The notes below the pieces were generated by a model, which saw nothing but the letters and a program-made list of their open reading frames with translations, was not told the DNA's origin and did not search any database. From assembly GCA_964515335.1 (NCBI GenBank), contig CAZETS010000021.1, positions 5,906-69,905 of the forward strand: DNA of 64,000 nt. The letters run 5' to 3'. The DNA is from TMED88 sp964515335. Lineage in GTDB: Bacteria > Myxococcota_A > UBA9160 > UBA4427. This document shows positions 10,009 to 18,692 of this stretch, piece after piece; the first letter of the stretch is position 1, and the number at the start of each line of letters is the position of its first letter. The translations under genes and the position numbers were made by a program.

Positions 10009-12225
10009 TCAGTCGATCCCCACGAAACGCCCGCCGCGCACCTGCAGGAGGAAGGGCCGCTTGCGCGCGTTGCCGTCGGGCTCGATGCTGATCACACCCG
10101 AGACGCCGGGATAACCCCGCACCCGCAGCACTCCGTCCCGCACGTCTTCGCGCTCTTCGCGTCCGCGGGCGACCTGCTCGAGCACGAGGTTAGCCGCGTC
10201 GAAGGCATCCGAGGCCAGCGGCGCCGGCGGCTCACCGAAGCTCGCCTCGTAGTCGCCGACGAACGCCCGGATCGCATCGAAGCCGCTCTCGCGATGGAAC
10301 GGTGTGGCGATCACCGCACCGCGCACGTGGCGCCGCCCCACCCGCAACAGGCTCGAATCGTTCCACTCGCTCGACCCGAGCAGCTGCACGCCCACCACCT
10401 CGTGATAGGCGAGCTGCGGCACGAGCAGGCCGATGCGCTCGTGCGAGTCGGGAATGAAGAGCGCGTCGAAGTCGACGATGGGCGGCAGGGGCTCGGCCTC
10501 GGGTCCGAGCAGCTCGTAGAGGGTGCGGCGCAGCAGCGCCGCGTCCTCCGGTTCGAGGCGCCGACCCCGCCGCAGCGCCTGGGCGCGCTCTTCGAGGGCG
10601 ATCGACTCGTTGGTGGTGAGCAGATCGAAGCCCACCATGCTGCGGATGGCTTCGCTGTAGTCGGTGGCCTCCGGGTCGTAGGCGGCCGCCGCCACGATGG
10701 TGCCGCCCTGCTCGAGCACCGCATCCCAGAAGCGCGTCCGCATGCCGCGGCCGTAACGCGACCGGGGGTAGAGGACCGCAAAGCGCTCGGCGCCGAGCTC
10801 GCCCACCGCGTGGTCGACCAGGAAGCCCACCTCGTCGTCGGGCGTCATGCGCAGCCTGAACACGTAGTCGCGCTCGCTCGAGATCTCGATGCGGTTCGAC
10901 AGCGTGAGCAGCGGAACGCCCGCCGCCTCGGCCTCGCGGGCCGCCGCCTCGGACTCGTCGGAGAAGATCGGACCGACGATCGCGACGACCGCTTCGTCGG
11001 CGGCGAGCTCGCGGACCGCCTGGGCGGCCCGCCCCGGCGCCCCGCCCGTGTCACGCACGATCAGCCGCACGCCCTCCTGGATCCGGATCTCGCGATCGGC
11101 CACGAAGGAATCCGTGTCGCTCAGCCCCGGCGCCGGCGCAGAGACCTCGGGCAACACCTCGTCCGCCTCGAGCTCCGGCAGCTCGGTGTCGAAGACGCGC
11201 GCGGCGAGCAGCAGCCCGCGCAGCGCCTCCTCGCCAAAGGGCGCATAGCGGCCCGACAGCGGCAGCACCACGCCGATCGTCGCGGTCACGCCGTCGAGTG
11301 TGACGCGCGGTTGCCGGGCGGCGTCGCGCCAGCTGGGAAGCTCGTCGCTCAGCGCCAGCTCGCCCCCGAGTCCGAGCCGCAGCTCGAGGCTCGCGAGCCG
11401 CTCCTCGTCGCGGGCGGTCAGCTCGTAGCGGCGGGCCTGGTCGACCAGCCGTTCGGCGTCGCGGAAGTCGCCCGCGGCGAGCGCGTGGCGGGCGAGCAGC
11501 AAGCGGATGCGCCCGGCCGGCGGCGGGCCGCGCAGGTCGACGGCCGCGCGACCGAGCTGCTCCACCGTCATCGCAACCAGCAGCCCGTCGATCTCGGCGT
11601 CGATCGCTTCGAGGGTCTCGCCGAGCCGCACCGACAGCGCCGAGCCGGCCTGATCGGCGGGCGCCGCGGCGATCTCCTCTTCCACCACCTCACGCAGCCC
11701 GGCGATGGCGACCACCTGCTCCACGGGATCGTCGGCCAGCTGCGCGAGCAGCCGATGGAAGGCGCGCCGGTCCGCCCGGTCGAGGCGGTCGACGCGCACC
11801 GGCCCGAGCAGCTCGCGCGCGCGGAGCGGGTCGCCCCGGCCGACCTCCCAGCGCGCCAGCCGCACCCGCACCGAGTCGGCGCGATCGCCGTCGGGATAGC
11901 GCTCGACCACCGTTTCGAGCCAGCGGAAGGCGTCGTCGCGGCGGCCCTCCACCAGCGACAGGCGGGCCAGCTCCTCGGCGGCGTCGTCGGCCAGCGCACT
12001 CGTCGGCCGGGTCTCGATGAACGACTCGAGGGCGGCGGCCGCGGCCGCGGGGTCCGCGGGCAGCTCGGCCATCGCCGACTGATAGGCGAGCCGCTCGCCC
12101 TCGCTCACCGGCGCTTCGGCGGGGCGGCCGCCCGGCCCGGCACAGCCCGCCCCCAGCAGGACGCACAGCCAGGCCAGCACGAACGGGACCCACGCGCGAG
12201 CGGTCCGGTTGGGGGTGCAGTGCAT
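10009..12225 (-). CDS. Lipoprotein with TPR-like region and periplasmic-binding (LpoA-like) domain
   Basis: The ATG at 12225 gives 738 residues beginning with a lipoprotein signal peptide and lipobox (VLLGAGC, Cys28). Residues about 40-330 are alpha-helical, rich in Leu/Ala/Arg repeats like tetratricopeptide segments. From about residue 370 (TIGVVLPLSGRYAPFG) to the end it is a type I periplasmic-binding fold (VAIVGPIFSDESEAAA, AERFAVLYPRSRYGRGM, FDALFIPDS). This order is that of LpoA-type penicillin-binding-protein activators, so a cell-wall role is plausible, but ligand binding as an ABC-type receptor remains possible. It starts two nt after the dnaJ stop, so it ends the heat-shock operon. 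Confidence 0.75.
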   Translation of the reverse strand: MHCTPNRTARAWVPFVLAWLCVLLGAGCAGPGGRPAEAPVSEGERLAYQSAMAELPADPAAAAAALESFIETRPTSALADDAAEELARLSLVEGRRDDAFRWLETVVERYPDGDRADSVRVRLARWEVGRGDPLRARELLGPVRVDRLDRADRRAFHRLLAQLADDPVEQVVAIAGLREVVEEEIAAAPADQAGSALSVRLGETLEAIDAEIDGLLVAMTVEQLGRAAVDLRGPPPAGRIRLLLARHALAAGDFRDAERLVDQARRYELTARDEERLASLELRLGLGGELALSDELPSWRDAARQPRVTLDGVTATIGVVLPLSGRYAPFGEEALRGLLLAARVFDTELPELEADEVLPEVSAPAPGLSDTDSFVADREIRIQEGVRLIVRDTGGAPGRAAQAVRELAADEAVVAIVGPIFSDESEAAAREAEAAGVPLLTLSNRIEISSERDYVFRLRMTPDDEVGFLVDHAVGELGAERFAVLYPRSRYGRGMRTRFWDAVLEQGGTIVAAAAYDPEATDYSEAIRSMVGFDLLTTNESIALEERAQALRRGRRLEPEDAALLRRTLYELLGPEAEPLPPIVDFDALFIPDSHERIGLLVPQLAYHEVVGVQLLGSSEWNDSSLLRVGRRHVRGAVIATPFHRESGFDAIRAFVGDYEASFGEPPAPLASDAFDAANLVLEQVARGREEREDVRDGVLRVRGYPGVSGVISIEPDGNARKRPFLLQVRGGRFVGID

Positions 12226-12227
12226 GA

Positions 12228-13382
12228 TCAGTCGAAGAAATCCCGCAGCTTCTCGACGAAGCTCTTGTGGGCCGGTGAGACCTCGATGCCCGTCTCGTGC
12301 GCGAACTCCTCGAGCAGCTCGCGCTGCCGCGGCGTGAGTCGCGTGGGCACCTCGACGAAGAGTCGCACATAGAGATCGCCGCGCATCCGCGACAGCTGCC
12401 GCGCGTCGGCCCGGGGCGCGAGCGGCGGCAGGCCGGCGCCGTGGAGCGGCAGCACCTTGCCCGTCTGCGTGCCCTCCGGAACCGTCACCTTCACCTTGCC
12501 CTCGAGCGTCGGCACCTCGATCTCGGCGCCGAGCGCTGCCTGCACGAAGGTCACCGGAACCTCGACGTGCAGATCGGTGCCGTCGCGTTGGAAGAGCGGG
12601 TGCTCGCGCACGCTGATCACCACGTAGAGATCGCCGGCGGGACCGCCCGCTATGCCGGCCTCGCCCTCGCCCACCAGCCGCAGGCGCGAGCCGTCGTCGA
12701 CGCCGGCCGGCACGCGCACCTGCAGGGTCTGCCGGCCCTCGAGGCGGCCGCTGCCGCGGCAATCCCGACACGGGTCGCGGATGATCTCGCCCGCGCCGCC
12801 GCAGACGTCGCAGGTGCGGTTGACGCGGAAGAAGCCCTGCTGGAAGACGATCTGGCCGGCACCGCCGCACTGCTCGCACGACTCGGCGCGACTGCCCGGC
12901 GCCGCGCCCGATCCCGAGCACGACTCGCAGCCGCGCATCTTGGGAATCTTGATGGCCGGCTCGACGCCGTTGCGCACGTCGTCGAGGTCGATCTCGAGGT
13001 TGTAGCGGAGGTCGGCCCCGCGCTGGCCGCGGCCGCCCCGGCGCCCGCCACCGAAGCCCCCGCGGCCGCCGCCGAAGATGTCGCCGAACAGGTCGTTGAA
13101 GATGTCGGTGAAACCGCCGAGGTCGCCGAAGTCCATCCCGGGCCCGCCCGGGCCCGCGCCGAGCCCGGCGTGGCCGAAGCGGTCGTAGCGCGCACGCTTC
13201 TCCGGATCGGACAGCACCGCGTAGGCCTCGGAGACCTCCTTGAAGCGCTCCTCGGCGCCGGCGTCGTCCGGGTTGCGATCGGGGTGGTACTGCAGGGCGA
13301 GGTTGCGGTACGCCTTCTTGAGCGCCCCCTCGTCGACGCCCCGATCGACGCCGAGCACCTCGTAGTAGTCGCGCTTGCTCAA
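12228..13382 (-). CDS. dnaJ: Chaperone DnaJ (Hsp40)
   Basis: 384 residues with all four DnaJ regions: J domain (RDYYEVLGV, HPD in QYHPDRNPDD), a Gly/Phe-rich linker (residues about 75-115), four C-x-x-C-x-G-x-G zinc motifs (CESCSGSG, CEQCGGAG, CDVCGGAG, CRDCRGSG) and the C-terminal substrate domain. It stimulates DnaK ATPase and delivers unfolded clients. The start is TTG at 13382, supported by GGAG seven nt upstream. It lies 206 nt downstream of dnaK on the same strand. Confidence 0.97.
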   Translation of the reverse strand: MSKRDYYEVLGVDRGVDEGALKKAYRNLALQYHPDRNPDDAGAEERFKEVSEAYAVLSDPEKRARYDRFGHAGLGAGPGGPGMDFGDLGGFTDIFNDLFGDIFGGGRGGFGGGRRGGRGQRGADLRYNLEIDLDDVRNGVEPAIKIPKMRGCESCSGSGAAPGSRAESCEQCGGAGQIVFQQGFFRVNRTCDVCGGAGEIIRDPCRDCRGSGRLEGRQTLQVRVPAGVDDGSRLRLVGEGEAGIAGGPAGDLYVVISVREHPLFQRDGTDLHVEVPVTFVQAALGAEIEVPTLEGKVKVTVPEGTQTGKVLPLHGAGLPPLAPRADARQLSRMRGDLYVRLFVEVPTRLTPRQRELLEEFAHETGIEVSPAHKSFVEKLRDFFD

Positions 13383-13588
13383 GGGCTGGCTCCGAAGGCT
13401 CGAGTCACGGCAGCAGCGCGCGCCCGCATGCAGGTCGCGCTCATCGAGCGGCGTCGGATCGTTCCCGACCGGCGCCTGTCAAGCCCCGGACACCCCGCTC
13501 GGCGGCGGGAGTCTGCCCGCTCGCGCACGGCGGCGCAAAGACGCCCGGGGCGGGGCGACGGCTCCCTTGGGGACTTGCCCGCCGGCCG

Positions 13589-15409
13589 TCAGGACTCGTC
13601 GGCGCCGAGGGCCGCGTAGAGCTTCTCGGTGAGCCGGAAGGTCACCGCCGACAGCTCGTCGATCGCCGTCTCGAGCGACGCGGTGTCGTCGCCCTTGGCC
13701 TGCTCGCGCGCCGCCGCGAGGGCCGACTGCACGGCCTCGCGGTCCTCGGCCGCGATGTCGTCGGCGAACTCCTCGAGGGTCTTCTCGGTCGAGTAGACGA
13801 GCCCCTCGGCCTTGTTGCGCAGCTCGGTGAGCGCCCGCAGCGAGGTGTCCTCGGCGGCGTGGCTCTCGGCCTCCTCGACGAGGCGCTCGACCTCTTCGTC
13901 CGAGAGGCCGCTCGACGCCGTCACCTCGATGCTCTGCGACTTGCCGGTGCCCAGGTCCTTGGCGGACACGTTCACGACGCCGTCGGTGTCGATCTGGAAG
14001 CTCACCTCGATCTGCGGCACGCCACGCGGCGCCGGCGCAATGCCGACGAGCTCGAAGCAGCCGAGCCGCATGTTGTCCTCGGCCATCTCGCGCTCGCCCT
14101 GCAGGACGTGCACGCGCACCATGTCCTGGCCGTCCTCGGTGGTCGAGAAGACCTGGCTCTTCACCGTGGGAATCGTGGTGTTCTTCTCGATGATCTTCGT
14201 GAACACGCCGCCCTGGGTCTCGACGCCCAGCGAAAGCGGCGAGACGTCGAGCAGCAGGACGTCCTCGACCTCGCCCTTCAGCACCCCGCCCTGGATCGCC
14301 GCACCGGCGGCGACCACCTCGTCGGGGTTGACGCTCGTGTTGGGCGCCTGGCCGAAGACCTCCTCGACCTTCGCCTGCACGCGCGGCATGCGTGTCATGC
14401 CGCCCACGAGCAGCACGTCGTCGATCTGCTCGAGAGCAACGCCGGCGTCCTCGACCGCGGTGCGGCACGGCGCGTCGAGGCGATCGACGAGCCCTGCGCA
14501 GAGCTCCTCGATCAGCGCGCGCGAGAGCGTCACCACGAGGTGCTTCGGACCTTCGTCGTCCGAGCTGATGAAGGGCAGATTGACGTCGGTCTCCTCGAGC
14601 GACGACAGCTCCTGCTTGGCGCGCTCGGCGCCTTCTTTCAGGCGCTGCAGCGCCATCGGGTCCTGGCGCAGATCGATGCCGTGCTCCTGCCGGAAACCGT
14701 CCGCGAGGTGGTCGACGATGGCGTTGTCGAAGTCCTCGCCGCCCAGAAAAGTGTCGCCGTTCGTCGACAGCACCTGAAAGACGCCGTCGCCGATCTCGAG
14801 GATCGAGATATCGAAGGTGCCGCCGCCGAGGTCGAAGACCGCGATGGTCTTGTCCTCGCTGACGTCGATCCCGTAGGCGAGCGCGGCCGCGGTGGGCTCG
14901 TTGATGATGCGCAGGACGTTCAGTCCCGCGACGGCGCCCGCCTCCTTGGTGGCCTGACGCTGGGCGTCGTTGAAGTAGGCCGGAACCGTGATCACGGCGT
15001 CGTCGACCGGCTCGCCGAGGAAGTCGGCGGCCGTGTCCTTCATCTTGGTCAGGATGGTGGCGGAGATCTCCTGGGGCGAGCAGGCCCGGTCGTCGACCTT
15101 CACCCAGGCGTCGCCGTTTTCGGCCGCCACGATTCCGAACGGCGCGACCTCCTTGAACGACGCGACCTCGTCCGCATCGTGCTTGCGCCCGATCAGGCGC
15201 TTCACGGCGAAGAGCGTGCGCGCGGGGTTCGTGACCGCCTGGCGCTTGGCGATCTGGCCGACGAGCTTCTCGCCGGACTCGGTGAACGCCACCATCGACG
15301 GCGTCGTCCGCGAGCCCTCGGCGTTGGCGACCACCTCCGGGTTGCCCGCGGACGTGAACGCCACGCACGAGTTGGTCGTCCCGAGATCGATCCCGATGAC
15401 CTTGCCCAT
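13589..15409 (-). CDS. dnaK: Chaperone DnaK (Hsp70)
   Basis: 606 residues, begins with the actin-like phosphate loop IGIDLGTTNSCVA; second phosphate loop FDLGGGTFDISIL; adenosine region LVGGMTRMPRVQ; hydrophobic linker VLLLDVSPLSLG leading to the substrate-binding domain. The C-terminal lid is somewhat shorter than in E. coli DnaK and lacks a long acidic EEVD-like tail. ATG at 15409. The order grpE-dnaK-dnaJ on one strand marks the standard heat-shock operon, presumably controlled by HrcA encoded upstream. Confidence 0.97.
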   Translation of the reverse strand: MGKVIGIDLGTTNSCVAFTSAGNPEVVANAEGSRTTPSMVAFTESGEKLVGQIAKRQAVTNPARTLFAVKRLIGRKHDADEVASFKEVAPFGIVAAENGDAWVKVDDRACSPQEISATILTKMKDTAADFLGEPVDDAVITVPAYFNDAQRQATKEAGAVAGLNVLRIINEPTAAALAYGIDVSEDKTIAVFDLGGGTFDISILEIGDGVFQVLSTNGDTFLGGEDFDNAIVDHLADGFRQEHGIDLRQDPMALQRLKEGAERAKQELSSLEETDVNLPFISSDDEGPKHLVVTLSRALIEELCAGLVDRLDAPCRTAVEDAGVALEQIDDVLLVGGMTRMPRVQAKVEEVFGQAPNTSVNPDEVVAAGAAIQGGVLKGEVEDVLLLDVSPLSLGVETQGGVFTKIIEKNTTIPTVKSQVFSTTEDGQDMVRVHVLQGEREMAEDNMRLGCFELVGIAPAPRGVPQIEVSFQIDTDGVVNVSAKDLGTGKSQSIEVTASSGLSDEEVERLVEEAESHAAEDTSLRALTELRNKAEGLVYSTEKTLEEFADDIAAEDREAVQSALAAAREQAKGDDTASLETAIDELSAVTFRLTEKLYAALGADES

Positions 15410-15470
15410 CGGCGGTAACCATCCTCCCCGGTGCTGCCATGGCCCCGGGGCGATGCCGCTCGAGACCGCG

Positions 15471-16160
15471 CTAACCCTGCTCTGTGTCGCTTCCTTGCGG
15501 TGCGGCGGCGGCCACCAGGACCCGGGCGGGCCGGAGCATCCGATCCTTCAGCAGATATCCCTTCTGCAGCACCTGGACGACACCGTTCGGTGCGACCTGG
15601 TCGCTCGGCACCTGCCCCATGGCCTCGTGGTAGGCCGGATCGAAGTCCTCTCCCTCGGGATCCACGACCGTCACGCCGTGCTTGCCCAGCGCCGCCAGCA
15701 GCTCGCGGTGCACCAGCTCGACGCCCTGCAAGACGCTCTGCAAGTCCGCGTCGGCGCTCTGCTCCACGTGCCCGAGGGCGCGCTCCAGGTTATCGACCGC
15801 CGAGAGCAGATCCTTGACGAGATTCTGCTGGCCGTACTGGAGCGACTCCTGCTTCTCCTTGAGGGTGCGCCGGCGGAAGTTCTCGAATTCGGCCTGCAGG
15901 CGAAGGTGGCGGTCGTTGGCCTCCTCGAGCTCCTTGGTGCGGGCCTCGAACTCGTCCTTCAGGGACTGCAACTCTTGTGAAAGCAGCTCGATCGTCATCT
16001 TGTCGTTGTCGGCGGATCCCGCGCCGGGGCCGGCTCCCCCCGCGCCCTCGCGGCGACCGTCCACGGCCTCCTCGGCCTCGCGCAGGGCCTCGGCCATCTC
16101 GTCGGTCGGCGCGATGCTGGGGCCGTCCTCGTTCTCTCCGGGCGTCTCGGGATCGCTCAC
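15471..16160 (-). CDS. grpE: Nucleotide exchange factor GrpE
   Basis: 229 residues: an acidic disordered start, a long coiled coil (about residues 55-110, ELQSLKDEFEARTKELEE) and the GrpE beta-wing (DPEGEDFDPAYHEAM, VVQVLQKGYLLKDRMLRPA). GrpE releases ADP from DnaK. The GTG start at 16160 lies nine nt after the hrcA stop, so both are co-transcribed and possibly coupled. The N-terminal acidic stretch is longer than in E. coli but such tails vary widely. Confidence 0.95.
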   Translation of the reverse strand: MSDPETPGENEDGPSIAPTDEMAEALREAEEAVDGRREGAGGAGPGAGSADNDKMTIELLSQELQSLKDEFEARTKELEEANDRHLRLQAEFENFRRRTLKEKQESLQYGQQNLVKDLLSAVDNLERALGHVEQSADADLQSVLQGVELVHRELLAALGKHGVTVVDPEGEDFDPAYHEAMGQVPSDQVAPNGVVQVLQKGYLLKDRMLRPARVLVAAAAPQGSDTEQG

Positions 16161-16169
16161 GGGCGCGCC

Positions 16170-17336
16170 TCAGGCTCCTAGCCGCTGTGTGATCAGGCGC
16201 GAGCAATAGCTCACCACCGGAATCACCCGGGCGTAGTCCATGCGGTTGGGTCCGATCACCCCGAGCACGCCCAGGGGGGCGCCCCCAGCGGTGATCGGCG
16301 ATTCCGCGTATTCATCGGCATCCGGCCGGGAAAGTCCAGCCCCGCCGTAGGGAACCGCCACGACCGCGCAGCGGCGCAGGGCCGGCTCCTCGAGATCCTC
16401 GCCGAGGGACACCGAGACCCCCCCGGCGTCCGACTCGAGGACCTGGCCGAGCACGTCGAGCAGCCGCTCGTTGGTCTCGAGGGCGCTCATCAGGCCGCGG
16501 ATGCGGTCGGGATCGTCGAACTCGGGCTGCGCGAGCAGGGCCGATCGCGTGGTGATGACCAGCTCGGCCTGCTCGCTCGAGATGCCCTCGGTGAAGATGC
16601 GCAGACCGAGAGCGAGCGAGCGGAAGAGCAGGCTTCGCGCCTCGCTCTCGAGCTCGCGCAGCTCGCGCTCGAGCAGCCCGCGCACCTGCGGCAGGCTGCG
16701 GTCGACCACCCGCTCGTTCAGCGCAGCCGCCATCCGGTCGAGCTCGGCCTGATCGCCGGCGCCCTCGTCGTCGACGACGCACTGTCGCGTCACGCCGCTC
16801 TTCGGCACCACCACGACGAGCAGGCGATCCTCCGCCACCCGCACGAGGCTGACATGGCGCAGTGTCAGTCGCTCGAGGCGCGGTCGCAGCGCGAATCCGA
16901 GCTGATGGGTGCGCAGCGAGAGCAGACTCGAGATGCGCGGCATGACGTCCTGGCCCTCGACCTCGCCGAGCGCGTCGGCCAGGTCGCGGCGGTCGTAGGC
17001 CGAGAGGCTCGGAGCGCCGAGCAGCCGGTCGACGAAGAGCCGGATGCCGCCCTCGGTGGGCACGCGGCCCGCCGAGGCGTGGGGCTTCTCGATCAGGCCG
17101 CGGTCGGCGAGCTCGGCCATCGTGTTGCGGATGCTCGCGCTCGAGAGGGGAACCGGCAGCAGATGCGAGACCATCGCGCTCGAAGCCGGCGAGGCATCGG
17201 CCACGTAGGCGGTCACCACCGCCCGCAGCACCATCGCCTGACGGTCGCTGAGCGGCTTCGGCCCGCCCGGGCTGCCGCTTCCGCTCGCCGCCTCGGCGCG
17301 CCTCGCCGAGGGCTGTTGGCCGACTCGTTCGGACAC
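16170..17336 (-). CDS. hrcA: Heat-inducible transcription repressor HrcA
   Basis: From the GTG at 17336 (GAGG six nt upstream) the product is 388 residues. It has the N-terminal winged helix (LSDRQAMVLRAVVTAYV, SSASIRNTMAELADRGLIEKPH, AGRVPTEGGIRLFVD) and the HrcA GAF-like dimerisation core ending in GPNRMDYARVIPVVSY. HrcA represses the grpE-dnaK-dnaJ genes by binding CIRCE operators and is stabilised by chaperonin. A longer open frame to 17393 begins inside the apparent -35 element and is not preferred. First gene of the heat-shock operon. Confidence 0.95.
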   Translation of the reverse strand: MSERVGQQPSARRAEAASGSGSPGGPKPLSDRQAMVLRAVVTAYVADASPASSAMVSHLLPVPLSSASIRNTMAELADRGLIEKPHASAGRVPTEGGIRLFVDRLLGAPSLSAYDRRDLADALGEVEGQDVMPRISSLLSLRTHQLGFALRPRLERLTLRHVSLVRVAEDRLLVVVVPKSGVTRQCVVDDEGAGDQAELDRMAAALNERVVDRSLPQVRGLLERELRELESEARSLLFRSLALGLRIFTEGISSEQAELVITTRSALLAQPEFDDPDRIRGLMSALETNERLLDVLGQVLESDAGGVSVSLGEDLEEPALRRCAVVAVPYGGAGLSRPDADEYAESPITAGGAPLGVLGVIGPNRMDYARVIPVVSYCSRLITQRLGA

Positions 17337-17364
17337 GAAAAACCTCAATGAATTCGCGGAGTCC

Positions 17365-17393
17365 TGTCTAACACTCCCCACGCGGGGCGTCAA
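17365..17393 (-). promoter_or_regulatory. hrcA operon promoter with degenerate CIRCE-like repeat
   Basis: On the minus strand TTGACG (17393-17388) and TAGACA (17370-17365) are separated by exactly 17 bases, a sigma70-type arrangement placing the transcript start about 20 nt before the hrcA GTG. Overlapping it, TTGACGCCC and GAGTGTTAG (17376-17368) resemble the two halves of CIRCE (5 and 7 of 9 matches), with an 8-base rather than 9-base spacer. The promoter is a fair call; the operator is tentative. Confidence 0.5.
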
Positions 17394-17431
17394 CGATCCA
17401 AGCGCCCCGGCGGGCTCGATTCACGCGCCCC

Positions 17432-18631
17432 TCAGACAAACTCGGCGGCGACCTCGTCGGCGAGCAGGCGGCCGCGGGCGGTGAGCGCGAGATCGCCCGC
17501 CGCCGACTCGGCGAGCAGCCCGCGCTCGAGCAGCCGCTCGATCAGCGGGCCGAACAGGCCCCGCGGCGGCGCCCCGAACTCGGCCTCGAGCGCCCGGGCC
17601 GAGATGCCCTCCGCGGTCCGCAGACCCAGGAAGCAGGCCTCGCCGAGGGCCTGCCGCGCCTCCGGGATCTCCTCGGCCTCGGCCGGCAGGCGACCGGCCT
17701 CGACGCGGGCCAGCCAGGCCGAGAGTGCGCGGGGATTGGCGGTGCGCGCGCCGTGGGGCCGCCCCGGTCCCGGCGGATCGGTCGAGTGCGCGCCGGGTCC
17801 CAGGGCCAGCACCGGGGCCCTCGCCCAGTAGCGGCGGTTGTGGCGCGAAGCGAAGCCCGGCCGGGCGAAGTTGGTCAGCTCGTAGCGCTCGTAGCCGGCA
17901 TCGCCCAGCACCGACTCGATGCGCAGCGACATGTCGGCGGCCGCGTCGTCGTCGAAGCGGGCGAGCCGGCCGGACTCGCTGGCCCGGCCGAAGGGCGTGC
18001 GCGGCTCGTGGACCAGCTCGTAGGTGGAGACGTGCTCGGGCGCGAAGGCCAGCGCCAGGGCCAGGTCGCGCTCGAGCGTCGCGAGGGTCTGGTGCAGGGC
18101 CGCGAACATCAGGTCGATCGAAATGTTCGAGAATCCCGCCGCGCGGGCCGCGTCGAGCGTGAGGGGGATCTCGTCGGCGCGGTGCGCACGGCCGAGGGCC
18201 TTCAGGAGCGAGTCGTCGAAGGACTGCACGCCGACCGAGAGCCGGTCGACGCCGGCCTCGCTCCGAAACGCCTCCAGGCACTCGCGCTCGACCGTGCTCG
18301 GATTGATCTCGAGCGTCACCTCGAGCGCGTCCCCGCCCGGCGCGAAGCGGGCCCGCACGGCCTCGCCGATGCGCGCCAGCGACTCGGGGCGCAGCAGCCC
18401 CGGCGTGCCGCCGCCCAGGTAGAGGGTGGCGAGCGAGCGACCGGCGAAGGCCGGCGCGCGCAGCTCGAGCTCGCCGAGCAGGGCGGCGACGAAGCGATCC
18501 TCCCGCTCGCGAAACGCGGCGTTCGCGCCGTCGCGCAGCCGCTCGGGCGCCGGCTCGACCGCGAAGTCGCAGTACGGGCACACGCGTGCGCAGAACGGCA
18601 CGTGCACATAGACGCCGACGTCCGCGGTCAT
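17432..18631 (-). CDS. hemW: Radical SAM protein HemW (haem chaperone / coproporphyrinogen oxidase-like)
   Basis: 399 residues from ATG 18631. The radical-SAM cluster motif C-x3-C-x2-C-D-F (CARVCPYCDF, residues about 18-27) has the HemW form, lacking the fourth cysteine of HemN (C-x3-C-x2-C-x-C). Further family blocks are LYLGGGTPGLL, LSVGVQSFDDSLLKALGR and NISIDLMFA. HemW binds haem and is thought to deliver it to respiratory enzymes. Divergent from the M16 peptidase gene (61 bp apart), so promoters must lie in that gap. A bona fide HemN is encoded 2.8 kb away. Confidence 0.9.
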   Translation of the reverse strand: MTADVGVYVHVPFCARVCPYCDFAVEPAPERLRDGANAAFREREDRFVAALLGELELRAPAFAGRSLATLYLGGGTPGLLRPESLARIGEAVRARFAPGGDALEVTLEINPSTVERECLEAFRSEAGVDRLSVGVQSFDDSLLKALGRAHRADEIPLTLDAARAAGFSNISIDLMFAALHQTLATLERDLALALAFAPEHVSTYELVHEPRTPFGRASESGRLARFDDDAAADMSLRIESVLGDAGYERYELTNFARPGFASRHNRRYWARAPVLALGPGAHSTDPPGPGRPHGARTANPRALSAWLARVEAGRLPAEAEEIPEARQALGEACFLGLRTAEGISARALEAEFGAPPRGLFGPLIERLLERGLLAESAAGDLALTARGRLLADEVAAEFV

Positions 18632-18692
18632 GCCCGGAAGTCTATAGCCTGCGCGGGCTTTCCCCCTCCGGTCCGATACCCTCTGCGCCCAC

